From assembly GCF_042100115.1 (NCBI RefSeq), contig NC_091275.1, positions 3,038,001 to 3,102,000 of the forward strand: a DNA stretch of 64,000 nt. The letters run 5' to 3'. The notes below the pieces were generated by a model. It searched no databases, was not told the origin of the DNA, and was given only the letters and a program-made list of their open reading frames with translations. The number at the start of each line of letters is the position of its first letter. The stretch's first letter is position 1. The position numbers and the translations under genes are program-made. Below, piece by piece: positions 47,801 to 58,709 of this stretch. This DNA comes from Alternaria dauci (lineage: Eukaryota > Ascomycota > Dothideomycetes > Pleosporales > Pleosporaceae).

Positions 47801-48332
47801 GACGGTGGAGAGGAGGATGGACTCGGGCGTCTCGGTGGCCTCTAGATCGTCGACGTTCTTGTCGTCGGAGGGCTCGAGCGAGGATTGGACCTCGTCGGCC
47901 TTGGCCTGGGCCTCTGTGACTTTTTGCTCGGCGAGTTCGATGAAGCGCTTGAAGACAGTCTACGGCGTGTTAGCCCGAGCATGACCATGTTTCCCGTGGT
48001 CTGTCCTACCTCGATGGTGCCGACGTTTGTGTTCTGGGCGGTGTTCTTGTACTGGTACAGACCGTCCTTGGCCAGCTTGCCCTTTCGCAGGTCGACACAG
48101 AGCTCGACGAAGAGTATCATGACGGGCTCGAGCGAGGCGATGGGGCTGTTGCGGGTGCGCTTGGACGTGACATGTTCGTGCAGCAGCTGGAGGGCCGCCT
48201 GTTGCTGGTCGACTCCGATGAGTTCTTGGGCACGTTTACTGGGGCCGAGTTAGTGGGTTGCTTGCCTGTACGGCTTCATCGAGGCGGGGCGCACAGTGTA
48301 TTCTCCGGCTTGGAGTGCGGTGGGGGCGCCAT
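44882..48332 (-). CDS. TIF32: Eukaryotic translation initiation factor 3 subunit A (eIF3a/Tif32)
   Basis: Four exons (48332-48295, 48238-48010, 47959-45588, 45539-44882), introns 56, 50 and 48 nt, 1098 aa. The start [20 protein letters not shown], completed across splice 1, is the typical fungal eIF3a N-terminus. A helical N-terminal half with a PCI domain (around residues 320-500) is followed by a long charged coiled coil (about 560-880, Glu/Lys/Arg/Ala-rich, [21 protein letters not shown]). The low-complexity C-terminus ends [10 protein letters not shown]. eIF3a is the scaffold of eIF3, bridging the 40S subunit and other factors in cytosolic translation initiation. The last intron is 48 nt, in frame and stop-free, so it can be mistaken for coding sequence. 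Confidence 0.95.
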
Positions 48333-49140
48333 GCTGGGCAAGTTGAGGTCGCGGATCCAACTACGCGAGTCGGATGGGCTTTATAGCAGGCAGGCGACAC
48401 GGCGAAGGGCTTGGTGTTGGGGTGTGGATGCGCGTCTCACACGGTGATGGAATCACCGCTGCAAAAAGGTTGTGGTATCGCCTTACTAAGCGAGTGAGTG
48501 GGCGAGGTATTCCCAGAGCCCCCCGCCTGGTTCGCGCCCGACTCCCCGCACATGCACGCGGACCCAGCAGGCGATGCACGAGACTCGAGCGAGTCCTGCT
48601 AGTAATGCTGCAGTCGCGCTCGATGCCGCCTACAAACATGACATGTTATGATGCCCTTGAGTCGCACCGGTGCTGTTGCGTCAATTACAGAGGGCTTGGC
48701 GATCAGCTGCATGTTCGGGGAGGGAGGGAAGAGGACCAAGCGCTCGTTAAACCAGCCCAATACGGCGCTATACCGCAAGCGTTGGGGCCCGACGAACAGA
48801 CCCATCAAGGAGAGCGGCCGCCGTCTTCCAACCACCTTCTCCTGCTTCGCGTGCTTCACCTGTCGCCCCATCTCAGCACTCCGTCGTCAACGCCCTCGCA
48901 GCAGCCTTGCTCTCGCGCTGATATACGGCGGCAGGCTCACCCGGCTGGCCGTCTTCGCTCCTTACTCTCCCCTTCCTCTAGCTCACCCTATCCACGCCGC
49001 ACGCCCGACACGCACACCTCACGTCGCACCACGACGCATCCCCGTAATCACCCACCACCACCACTACTACTACTACTACCACAACAACAATAACAACAAC
49101 ACCACGTCCATCGCACTCCCCTAATACATCCACGCGCACC
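48333..49140. promoter_or_regulatory. Divergent promoter, eIF3a/G-gamma
   Basis: 808 bp between two start codons pointing apart. Near the G-gamma side it carries a CT-rich stretch and a trinucleotide tract (separate entry). No other coding signal. Confidence 0.5.
49055..49108 (+). repeat. Imperfect ACC/ACT/AAC trinucleotide tract
   Basis: Runs of CCA, CTA, then AAC/AAT triplets end 33 nt before the G-gamma ATG, so the tract most likely lies in its 5' leader. Confidence 0.7.
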
Positions 49141-49553
49141 ATGCCCGCCATGATGGCTCAAGCGCCCTACGAGATCCGGACCGGCGGCGACGGCAAGAGC
49201 AAGAAGCAGAGCATGGCCGAGCTCAAGCTGCGACGCCTCACCGAACTCAACCAGCGCCTGCGCGAGGACCTGGAGCGCCGCAGGATACCCGTATCCGAAG
49301 CCGCGTTAGAGTAGGTTTAGGACCAGGTCGCACTGAACCCTCGGACACCACGGCTAACCACGACGGGCAGTCTCATTGCATTCACGGATAAAGAGCCAAA
49401 AGACTGGATGGTACCGTCACGATGGGGAACGGTCAGTAGACGCGCGCCAGGCTGTGCCTTTCTTTCCTGACATGTCTAACACCCGCCCAGATTGACAAGC
49501 GCGACGACCCCTACGCGCCACAACAGAGCACCGGCTGCTGCATCGTAATGTAA
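49141..49553 (+). CDS. Heterotrimeric G-protein gamma subunit
   Basis: Three exons (49141-49310, 49371-49431, 49491-49553), introns 60 and 59 nt, 97 aa. MAELKLRRLTELNQRLRED is the N-terminal helix that forms a coiled coil with G-beta. DWMVPSRWG and DKRDDPYAP are typical of fungal G-gamma (yeast Ste18 and filamentous homologues). The protein ends GCCIVM: CIVM is a CaaX prenylation box, and the preceding Cys is a likely palmitoylation site, so the dimer is anchored at the plasma membrane. It signals in nutrient, mating and development pathways. The gene is split into small exons, easily missed by ORF length filters. It is divergent to eIF3a. Confidence 0.93.
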
Positions 49554-51044
49554 ACGACGACGAAGATGCAGATGGTCATGTCCTTTACCGGCGTTGTGCG
49601 GGGGCCCTTTTTGACGGCAGAGTCTGTTTTCTTTTACCCTTTAGGAGAGGTTGATTAATACCCAAGGACCCGGCGCGGCCAAGTCTCGCCCAGCAGTCCT
49701 GGGAGCAATGGCAACGGCAATCGGACGGGTCATGTACTTTTCAGCAATGTGTAAATTACTCGGTTACGGAGCTCGCTGCGGTGGATGTTTGCAGCGCAGC
49801 GCGGGGGCTTTCAGTCTTTTCTTACAGTCGGTCACGGCGGCTTTGTAGCTTCTACAATCACGAGATAAAAGCACGCTCATAATTCACTTCCATCACTTCC
49901 TTCATTTCCTTCATTTTTCACTTTGCCCTGTTTTTCCTTGCACCATGGGCGTGGCCGCCTCGATTCGAGATCAGCGACAGGCGGGTGCGCGCTGGAAGGG
50001 GTAGGTGGCTACATGCTAGGGCAAACGAGATTAACAAGGCGCATCAACATGGCGTCGCGCTCCACCGGCACACAGCCGTAGTCAGTCGCGCTACAGCCCG
50101 ACCCAGCTGGCCAAAACAAATGTCGGCTGCATCCAACCACACTCCCTCACGTGTGGCTGCGGGACGGAGCAACCACCGTGTGCTGTTTACAACGACCAGC
50201 TGAGTGGTGCGCCCATCCGAGGCAATGTAGAATGTACCAGGATGCATGTCAGCAACGAACAAATGCGACGCACCTGTCGTGCTCGCCTATGCCTCCCCCG
50301 ACCAAAAGCTATGCGGGACCGCACTATTGGCCGACTAGTCTGAGGTCTACCAAAATCCCGCCTATCCTTGCCTGTTGCGTGCAGCCTGTGCATAATTCAT
50401 CGCTGTAGCTTTGCAGACCCTGAACCCACGGCGCAGCAGTCGACTTGGAGTGAATGACGATGTTGCTGTGCAGTAGCTCTTTCGTAGCTCTTTTGTAGCT
50501 CTACTCCCAGGCACATCAGGTTGCTGCGCCCACCCCACGCGCACGAGTCAAGTCATCTGCGAGACTCTGATCAACACCATGCGGCCAAATAGGACGAGCA
50601 GAGCAATGGCTGAACGTCAGGCGGGCGGGTCTCTAGGTGCTTTGGGCGGCACATGATAATAGGCTGAGGACGCGAGGCCAGGTTTTGCAAGCTGCAGTTG
50701 GCTGTTGACCCGCGCTGAATCCGACGTGCGCGGGCGAACTGTCCCCCCCAGTCTTATCAAATCACCGTGGGGGCCTACCACCCGGACTCTTCTCGTGCAG
50801 CAGTGCCTCGTCCTTACCTCGACGACACTCTCTTCAGTACCCGTTGGAGAGAGAGCGCCGCGAGAGCCACTGCCAGCTGTTTGCACCGTCGCCCTACGCG
50901 ACTGCACCGACAACGCGCGCCGGAGAAACACATGTGAAAAGAGACGCAGCAGCCCGGTCCCAATTCCGCGTAGTAGCCCCACCCGCCCATCTTCGCAACG
51001 GTAATTTTCTCTCTCCTCTCCGCCCGGGGCCCTGCGGCGACGAT
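49554..51044. promoter_or_regulatory. Promoter/5' leader of the NUC-1 gene
   Basis: 1.5 kb between G-gamma and the bHLH gene. It contains a CACGTG E-box (50148-50153), the core site bound by PHO4-type factors, so autoregulation is conceivable. The motif occurs several times elsewhere in the window, so this is weak. No other gene is seen. Confidence 0.3.
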
Positions 51045-53162
51045 ATGAACAGCTCGACTGCCCAGTCTTGGAGCGCTGCCGAGCATTTTCAAATGGACCC
51101 GGCCACAGAGGACTTTGCGGGCGCCGAGTTCATCGACTTTGACAATCTAGACCTGCACTTCAACATTGACGGTTACCATCACGAAGGGCCCGCCTCTAAT
51201 GGCAATCAACTCGCCGATCTGACCGAGTCGCTCAATGTCCACCATCTCCAGGGCCAGTATCCCCCGCAACTTCCCCAGGACCACCGCGATGGCGCCAGCA
51301 GTGGCCAGCAGGTCCAGAGCATGGGTGGCCATGGCATGTCGCAGCCCGCCAACAATTTCTTCGACTATGGCATGCCCGCCTACAGCCAGGCCCAGGACCA
51401 CATGTACCGCCCACACCAGGGCGTCCCGCCCACGCCAAACAGCGTAGAGATGCATGGCGACCCCCATCGCTATCTCCAGCAATTGGACCACAACCAGTCG
51501 CTCTTCGACCAGAGGTACCACATGCGCAAGGACGATGCGGTATGTTGGATTTGGAAGCTACCGCAAAACCCCACTGACCCATCCAGACTTTTACCCCACT
51601 AGTTTCGCCCGCAGTGACGCCCCACGATGCGCGCTTCCAGATTCCAGACTTTACCGTGCCGGGAGCCTACTTCAGCCCACTGACTTCTCCCGCCCTGAAT
51701 GCCCAGAGCCATCAGCATGCGCATCAGCAGTCGCAGAACACGACGTCCGGGAGCTCCACTGGACATTCGCCCATCGATGTCGATATGGATATGCTGGGCG
51801 AGCCTGCCATGGTTCCACAGGAGCAAGGACGTAGGAGTCTACGGAGTACCAACAAGAGGAACGCACCACGAACAAATGGCGCCGGCCGCGTACGACAGTC
51901 GCCCATTGTGAAACCCAACAGGCGAAAAGCAACCGTTTCCTCGCTCATCCCACCCAAAGAGGTCACAGAACTCATGCAGGAAGCGCGGTCAATACGACCG
52001 TCCACCAACGGTCTGGATGTGCCGAGGAATCGTGAGAGATCAGAGACGGACTCTATATCTCCGGAGCCCATGCTGTCTGAGATGCGGCCGCCACCAAAGC
52101 CCAGTTCTTCAACAGCTTCTCCTGCCATGATGGCGCAGCGCAACAGCCAGAACAGCACCCCAGCCACTCCAGCATCCCTCATGCGGATACAGCCCTCGCC
52201 CGATTTCAATGGCTCCCAGGAAGCGCCACCGATGCTAGAGGATCTCACACTGCCAGAAGCTTCTCTAGACCGGCCGGGTCTGTCAAGAATAGACACTGCG
52301 ATACGGACTGATGATGGAGACATGTCTCATGTATCTTCTCGGAAAACACCAAAGTTGAACCCACTGAGCACACCTGGAGCCTCCATGTCAGGCAGGCCTA
52401 GTCCCATGCTAGACGCCATGTCAACTCCGACAAGCCCAGCCTTCTCCATGACCAATGGCAAGAGAGACGCGAAGCCAGCGCGCAATCCCAAGAAGAGAAA
52501 CAGCGTCAGCTCGAATCTCGTCAGCCCTGCTCTACGGCCCAAGATTTCACCCAGCATAAAGCCTCTCCTACCCGACGGTGGAAGCGGTAAGTAATCTATT
52601 ATACATAGTTGCGTCATTCAATCTGACTTTTTTTTTACTAGGCATCACCGACAACACACACGCCCTTCTCCTAGCATCCAAGTCGAACTACCAAAACATC
52701 CTCGACGGCACCACAGTCCCCGGCGTCGTCTACCCAACATCACTCTCCACCAACCTCACCTCGAAACGCACGTCCCACAAGATCGCCGAGCAAGGCCGCC
52801 GAAACCGCATCAACATGGCTCTCCAGGAAATGCAAGCGCTCCTCCCGTCCCCGCAACTCGGCGCCATGCCAGACGCGAAAAGCCCGGAATCGAACGCGCA
52901 GAATTCGAATAATTCGAAAGCAGCGAAAGTGGAAAGCGCGATTGAATATATTAAGCAGCTCAAGCAGGAAGTTTCGGAGCGGGACGATTTGATCAGCAAA
53001 AAGGATCAGGAGATGGATGCTTTGAAGAAGGAGCTGGAGGCGCTGAAGAGGATGGGGTCGGAGACGGCGACGGCGGCGTCGACACCGGAAGCGGAAGCGG
53101 TAGCGGCGCAGCAGTTGAAGGCTGAGCCGTCTTCGAGTCCGAATACGGAGAATGAGACTTGA
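51045..53162 (+). CDS. nuc-1: bHLH phosphate-regulation transcription factor (NUC-1/PHO4 type)
   Basis: Three exons (51045-51539, 51587-52586, 52642-53162), introns 47 and 55 nt, 671 aa. I placed the first acceptor at 51586 because it yields TFTPLVSPAVTPHD, a block typical of filamentous NUC-1/PHO4 proteins; later AGs give stops or lose it. KRTSHKIAEQGRRNRIN (540-556) is the basic region with the E-box contacts His544, Glu548 and Arg552. Helix-loop-helix follows, then a coiled coil to about residue 645. The N-terminus is acidic (DFAGAEFIDFDNLDL), a likely activation domain. In Neurospora, NUC-1 activates phosphatases and phosphate permeases when phosphate is low and is held back by the PHO85/PHO81 pathway. 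Confidence 0.92.
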
Positions 53163-54523
53163 AATGAGGGTTATGGGATTGATGATACACGATGAATGAT
53201 GATTGATATGAAGGGGTTCGATGTTTTACCTGAGCGATGTTTGTTGCTTGGGTTGGAATGAGCATCGGGAGCCTTTTTTTTACTTTCCATTTCGCATGCT
53301 ACGTTGGCGTGGCGGCATCTTTTCGCTTACGTCTTTTAAGCACGGAAAGAGCATATTCCTAGCGACACACTACCGACTATTCGTTTGGAGTCTGTGTGTA
53401 GCATACATGCGACGCGACGCGGGGCCTATGTTGCATTTATTGATTAGATGCAAACATTGTATTCGATTGGGCTTTATCGAATTCTTTTTGGTACGGCAAG
53501 GGAGAAGAGAAGAGCAGAGAAAAAGGAGGGAAGAGTGTAATTGTAGTATTATGCGTAGGGAAGATGGCATTATGTCTGTAGTGGGCTGTACGAGGTATTG
53601 TTTGGGAAGTAGAGGTGTAGTAGTGGTACGATGAATGAACAGACAGACAGACAAACTGAAGTACATTTTGATGTGGAATTGTGTGGTTTTGCGAGGCTGG
53701 GTCATCCATCCCCGCAGCCATCGCAGGCTAGTTGACAAAGCTGTGATGTTAGCACAAACTCTATGCAGTAGGTACGCTTAGAATTTGTTTTTGTTCCTCA
53801 GCTCCGGACGAAGAGGGTAGGTAACGTGTAGTTTACTTGGCGTAACAGATGTTAATGCGGCGGCGTTGTAAATGCTCTGAGAATCATCTACTAGGTCCTC
53901 CCGTTTCATGGTAATATCTGCAAGTTACTATTAAAGAACGATGTGTAATGAGTTGTAAGTAAATGTCTACTAGGGTTTAACAGTGTACACCGAGATGTCA
54001 AAAGATGATCGGCAGAGCTGAGTATAGATGAGCTGAAGAGTGGGGCATGTTAGGTCCTGGTCTACACGCTCAGCGATGACGTTTTTATATGGGAATACAG
54101 GAATGTAGTGGTCTACGAGAGTGCAGCGTCGCTATTTAGTCTCTTAGTAGAGGCCTACTGTATCGCGATAGTTATTAGGTTAAGCATTAGGGAACAGTTA
54201 GTTGTATAGCCTAAGTTTGATTCGCCAGGTCTGTCGTCTGGTCACCGCTGTACCGTGTTTCTCAGCGTGGTACCGTGGGGAATGTAGTGGTCATCTTGGT
54301 GCATAGCTGAGAACAGACGACCCCGCTCCTTACGCCGTAGTAGTCGTTGCTTGATATAAGAACTTCCTGTGGCTTACTTGGGTCTATGACAACGTCCTGG
54401 ATCTTCATACAATCTCAGCGCTATGTATTAAGTCGAATCCTCTTACACTTACCCATACATACGTACAATCTTTAAACGCAAATCCCGCACCAAGTTTCTT
54501 GGTCTACATCTAGAGCTTACAGC
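53163..54523. other. Intergenic, 1.36 kb
   Basis: Lies between two co-oriented genes. The first ~450 bp are probably the NUC-1 3' UTR; the rest contains the promoter of the next gene. The long-looking ORFs near 53,220-53,740 lie in skewed sequence and lack coding character. Confidence 0.4.
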
Positions 54524-55591
54524 ATGGCCGAGTCTCAGCAGACCCCCAGGATGCTCAAAACATTCTCTCTTGAAACTTCCGCTCCACATGGTTTGAGGCA
54601 GAAAAAGAGTGATTCCCTAGTGAAGCTCAATCAAATCAAGGAGTGGAGATTCTCGGTCGACTTTGAACTCGTGTACGAGGTCCATGGCGGATATGACCTG
54701 GGCGACGAAGACAACGCCAGCTTGCTGGTCATAAAGGTTATTCCCAGGCCAGACGACCGCGCGCGGCAGTTCTATTGGTTCAAGGTGGCTCTTTCTGTTC
54801 TTCCGGATGAGACTCCGGGCCAGCGAAGCGATGGGAACGAAGGAAACGAAGGCCCGCCGCGGCTCATTTCTATCGAGCCTGCGTCCAGCGGCGAGCAGTT
54901 TGCAGATGTTTTTACCACAAACGAGGTTCGCGAACGTGTCGTGGAAGGGGTCGCAGGCGCGCAGATGTATGGCGTTGGGGCTGACGGCAAGGTTTCGAAT
55001 TTGAAGAGGTCAGAGTTCAAAGCTCATCACTTGCTCAAGGTACGGTCGGGTACGGCCCGCACCAATGAGGCCTTGTCGAAGAGATGGATTAACAGCGTGT
55101 GGTGGGACATTAGCGCAGCGAATCCAGCGGACGGCATCGGCGACAGCTTCACCGTTGCTCTGCTGGTCAAGCGCGCCAAGGGATCCAAGTTCCGCGTTAA
55201 GGCGAGTGCAGAAGGTGGGATAGGTATATTGTGCAAGGCGAAGAGTATGTTTGTCCCTTCTGTTCTCCGTAGTAGGAAGAAGCCGGCCCTTCTCGATGTC
55301 TTTGGACCTGCCCGAGCCGGCTCCGTTCAAAAGATTCCCAGGGGTGTTGACGAAAAGAATTTACACGCGGCATCGACAGACAACGTGATGAAGAGGATTG
55401 ATGAGGTCGGTCTGCATCTCCCTGAGCATGGTCGACTGGTGAGATTCGAACGAGGTATGACGCATCCTAGCCCTTTGAACCTTGTGCAATCAGGATCTAA
55501 CTGCCAAGTAGGCGAGGGTGGTTGGAACACAACGCCTGTTGAGGGTGAAGATGCACAGTTGCCTGATTACAAACGTCGTTCCTGGTATTGA
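54524..55591 (+). CDS. Unknown 355-aa protein
   Basis: Single exon with ATG in fair context (cagcATG). Soluble, no signal peptide or span. The N-terminal half is mixed alpha/beta in appearance (KEWRFSVDFELVYEVHGGYD, LLVIKVIPRPDD, FYWFKVALSVLP); a middle segment has RWINSVWWDISA and FTVALLVKRAKGSKFRVKAS; the C-terminus is polar. I do not recognise a family. It is flanked by long gene-poor stretches, so it may be lineage-restricted. Codon use looks normal and the frame is intact. Confidence 0.65.
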   Translation: MAESQQTPRMLKTFSLETSAPHGLRQKKSDSLVKLNQIKEWRFSVDFELVYEVHGGYDLGDEDNASLLVIKVIPRPDDRARQFYWFKVALSVLPDETPGQRSDGNEGNEGPPRLISIEPASSGEQFADVFTTNEVRERVVEGVAGAQMYGVGADGKVSNLKRSEFKAHHLLKVRSGTARTNEALSKRWINSVWWDISAANPADGIGDSFTVALLVKRAKGSKFRVKASAEGGIGILCKAKSMFVPSVLRSRKKPALLDVFGPARAGSVQKIPRGVDEKNLHAASTDNVMKRIDEVGLHLPEHGRLVRFERGMTHPSPLNLVQSGSNCQVGEGGWNTTPVEGEDAQLPDYKRRSWY

Positions 55592-57298
55592 CAATAGTTC
55601 TACAGTGTGGGGCACAGGGTACAAAGGGTTCTTGGCGTAGACTATCCAATGGCTGTTGGTTGATCAAATTCTTCGTTGTAATTATTCTGAACGTCTTAGT
55701 CTAATAGCTTAGCATGGAAATCACTTGCGCAAAGACACAGCTGCGATTACCTGTTAGAAACAATCAACATTTCGAAACTAGAAGCCGTATCCGTGTCTCT
55801 AACACTATCGCTCTAGCAATTGTAGTGTGAACAGTTTGAGCCTTGCTATATTAATATTAGACGTGAGGCTTTCGAGAAGTTGTTTTGTTTACATTAGGTG
55901 GACAAGATAATAACTATGTATGCTATCCTAGACGGGAAATTACGCACTCTGATCTAAAAAACACGCGTAGAAAGTAAAAAACATAACCCCTGGCCTATCT
56001 ACGCCTAAGATATTGACCGATTCTGATTAATCTACATGCCGAACAGGCAGTGTGTATTCGCATCACGAGTACCAATCACGAGAAACCTACCTACTAACCA
56101 CTGACTACCTCATCAAACCAACATTCAACAATCTATCCAAACCAACGACATATCCTAGAACCCTCCAAGTAAAGCCTAAGCAGCCATGTTATCAAGTAAA
56201 CCACACGTCAACACAAATCACGTACCGGACATACCCGTTTTCCGCATCTTCACCAAGAAAGCAACCTACCAACTTCCCTCAAAGAGGAATACACAACAAT
56301 CACATACATCGCATCACACACATTTAAATCACCAAGATAGAGACACAGACACCAGGATTCGCAAAATACCATATATTTCCATAAAACACACAAGCAAAGC
56401 AAAGAAACACAACAAAACAACAAAAACAAAAACACACTACTTCCACCACCATCATCATCCCCCACCCTTCTTACCCCACCAGCTTTCCCCATCTCCAAGC
56501 GCGCATGGGCGGTGATTAGCAAACTAGATGAATTTTTCTCTCTCGTCTCTTTTCCTTTCGTCCCCGGAAGTGCGGTCCTCCTTTTTGTTAAAAGAGATAC
56601 CGTCATCCACACACACGCACACACACAAGAGACTGATCTAGCCACACACCATCACCACCCATCGCAATCCTTTCGAGAGTCTAACCAGCCAAGCTTCAGC
56701 CACACACACACACACTCTCTCTCTCTATCAGATTACAATTTGACAAATCGTCCCCTTGTTAAGCTCTTTACCTCCCCACAAGCTGGCAGACATATCCGAA
56801 GGGGGAAACGCAGAAAGGAAATTTACTAATGAACCGCAGGAAAGCAACAAAAAGGGGCAGGCAGGGGGATTAATGCGAGGTGAAAGCAGTACAATGTCAA
56901 ACAAAGATCAGTCATCAGCTGGAGAGCTGCCCAGTAGACGCGAGCTGCGCAAAGACGTTCCAAGACAACCTGTTGGCTGTTGATCCGGAAAGAGTTGAGA
57001 TGTGTCGCTTGCGAGCCGAACTGTTGTGCCAATTTGAGATGCCGTGTAGGTCGAGCTTCCAGAGATATGAGATAGTCGTCAGAGACCCCTGGCCGTGGTA
57101 AATGCAAGACAGTGGAATGTCTTTCAAGGTCCGTATAAGTGTCTGACGAATGGATCCCATAAACTGATCAAGGAGCGACGCCGTCCAATATGTTGCCAGG
57201 ACGGCAGTGCCGCATTTCCCATTCGTTGTGAGCGCGCAGCCGAGTCAGAAGAAGCGGCCACGCAAGAGTTGAGATTACGAATCGAAAGCCGCATCAAA
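55592..57298. other. Intergenic, 1.7 kb, with (CA)n/(CT)n tracts
   Basis: Lies between the 3' ends of two convergent genes. 56,380-56,470 is A/C-rich, and 56,608-56,730 holds CA dinucleotide runs followed by a short CT run. No gene. Confidence 0.5.
56608..56730. repeat. CA/CT microsatellite-like tract
   Basis: Two CA-rich runs (about 56,610-56,630 and 56,699-56,715), the second followed directly by (CT)5-type sequence. A simple-sequence tract, likely polymorphic. Confidence 0.7.
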
Positions 57299-58709
57299 TC
57301 AGTAACCAGATGCATACTGGTCCCCGCCACGCTTATTGGCCGAACGAAGCTGCCTGAAACAGAGAAGAAGGTTAGCAAGATCTGTATCTGGCGTCCCCCG
57401 CGCTAAGCGTTCTCAACACCAAACGCAAAGGAGAGGGTCCCTTACGAGGATCAGATATATCGAACTCACATTCCGGTGCCCTCCTGGCGTGCGTTGACCG
57501 GACCGCGCTTGGCTCCCGCTGCCGTGCCGGCGTTGGCAGCAGCAGTGGTGGTGACGTGGCGTCCGCGGCCCTTGTCGTCTTCCTCGCCCTGGCCCTGGTT
57601 GGCAGCCTGGGCGATGGCCTGGGCGTTCTTCTGGTATTTGTAGACGGTCCAGTCGAAGACGTAGTCGTACTGGAAGCCCTCACGGACGAAGAGGTCGCGG
57701 AAGATCTTGCGGAGATACGAGTAGTCGGGCTTGTCGTCGAAGCGGAGGGAGCGGGTGTAGTTGAGGTAGATGGCGAACTCGTTGGGGAAGCCGCGGCAGA
57801 GGACCTCGGTGGGGGTGGTCATCTTCTTCTCCATGATGCGGTCGTATTTCTGCTTCTTGGTGGCCGCCTTAAGACCCTGCCAGGGAAGGGATCCACGGCA
57901 GAAGTAAAGCATGACATAGCCGAGGGACTCCATGTCGTCACGGCGGGATTGTTCTGTAGACGTTAGCCTGTGAAGTTGGATGAGATGCGGGATACATACC
58001 AACACCCAAGTGAGTGTTGATGCTGGCGTAACGGGCGGTACCAGTCAAGTTCTTGTTCTCTCTGTAAGGGATGTGGAAGTGAGTCTTGGGATCACGGTAC
58101 TTCTTGGCCAGACCAAAGTCGATGACATTGACCTGGTTGCCGCGCTTGCCAATGCCCATGAGGAAGTTGTCGGGCTTGATGTCGCGGTGAATGAAGGACT
58201 TGGCGTGGATGTACTCGATGCGGGAGATGAGCTGGTCGGCAAGGAGCAGGACGGTCTTCAGGGAGAACTTGCGGTTGCAAAAGTTGAAGAGGTCCTCGAG
58301 CGAGGGGCCGAGCAGGTCCAAGACCATGGCGTTGTAGTCGCACTCGGTTCCGAACCAGCGGACGAAAGGGATACCGACGCCGCCGGCGAGCGACTTGTAG
58401 ACGCGGGCCTCATATTCGAGCTGGGGGTGCTTGGCCTTGACGCTCTCGAGCTTGATGGCAATCTCCTCGCCGGAGATGATGTTGGTACCTAGGTACGTCA
58501 GCTGGGCCGGAGACGGCGAGGGCAGGCGCTAAGCGACAACGACGTACCGAGATAGATGTCACCGAAACTGCCGCTACCAATCTTGCGGCCGATTCTGTAC
58601 TTGTTGCCGACACGGAGGTCCTGATATTGTGTTAGTCCCAGGTGCGGCAGAGAGGAGCCTGTCTGCCATGGTGACTGCAGGTGGGGGCGGAGCGTACCAT
58701 TGTCGTCAT
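57299..58709 (-). CDS. HRR25: Casein kinase I (CK1 delta/epsilon, Hrr25 type)
   Basis: Five exons (58709-58698, 58620-58548, 58488-58000, 57953-57470, 57353-57299), 370 aa. Exon 1 codes only [15 protein letters not shown] (Gly loop across splice 2), [18 protein letters not shown] and [10 protein letters not shown] are the kinase motifs. [18 protein letters not shown], across splice 3, is the CK1 signature. The kinase acts on many Ser/Thr targets in growth, DNA repair, vesicle traffic and ribosome maturation. At the end of exon 4, ATG TGA overlaps a perfect GTGAGT donor. If unspliced, the protein stops at 353 aa (57466). The 116-nt intron has CTAAC plus CTTCTTCTCTGTTTCAG, so I prefer the spliced form ending ...GGDQYASGY. 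Confidence 0.9.

Noticed and set aside
49651..49848. 65-aa ORF downstream of G-gamma
   Set aside because: Non-ATG start and no coding character; probably 3' UTR or spacer.
50148..50153. CACGTG as proof of NUC-1 autoregulation
   Set aside because: The hexamer occurs at several unrelated places in the window, no more than expected by chance.
50844..51044. In-frame N-terminal extension of NUC-1
   Set aside because: It would need a non-ATG start; the ATG at 51045 begins the plausible acidic N-terminus.
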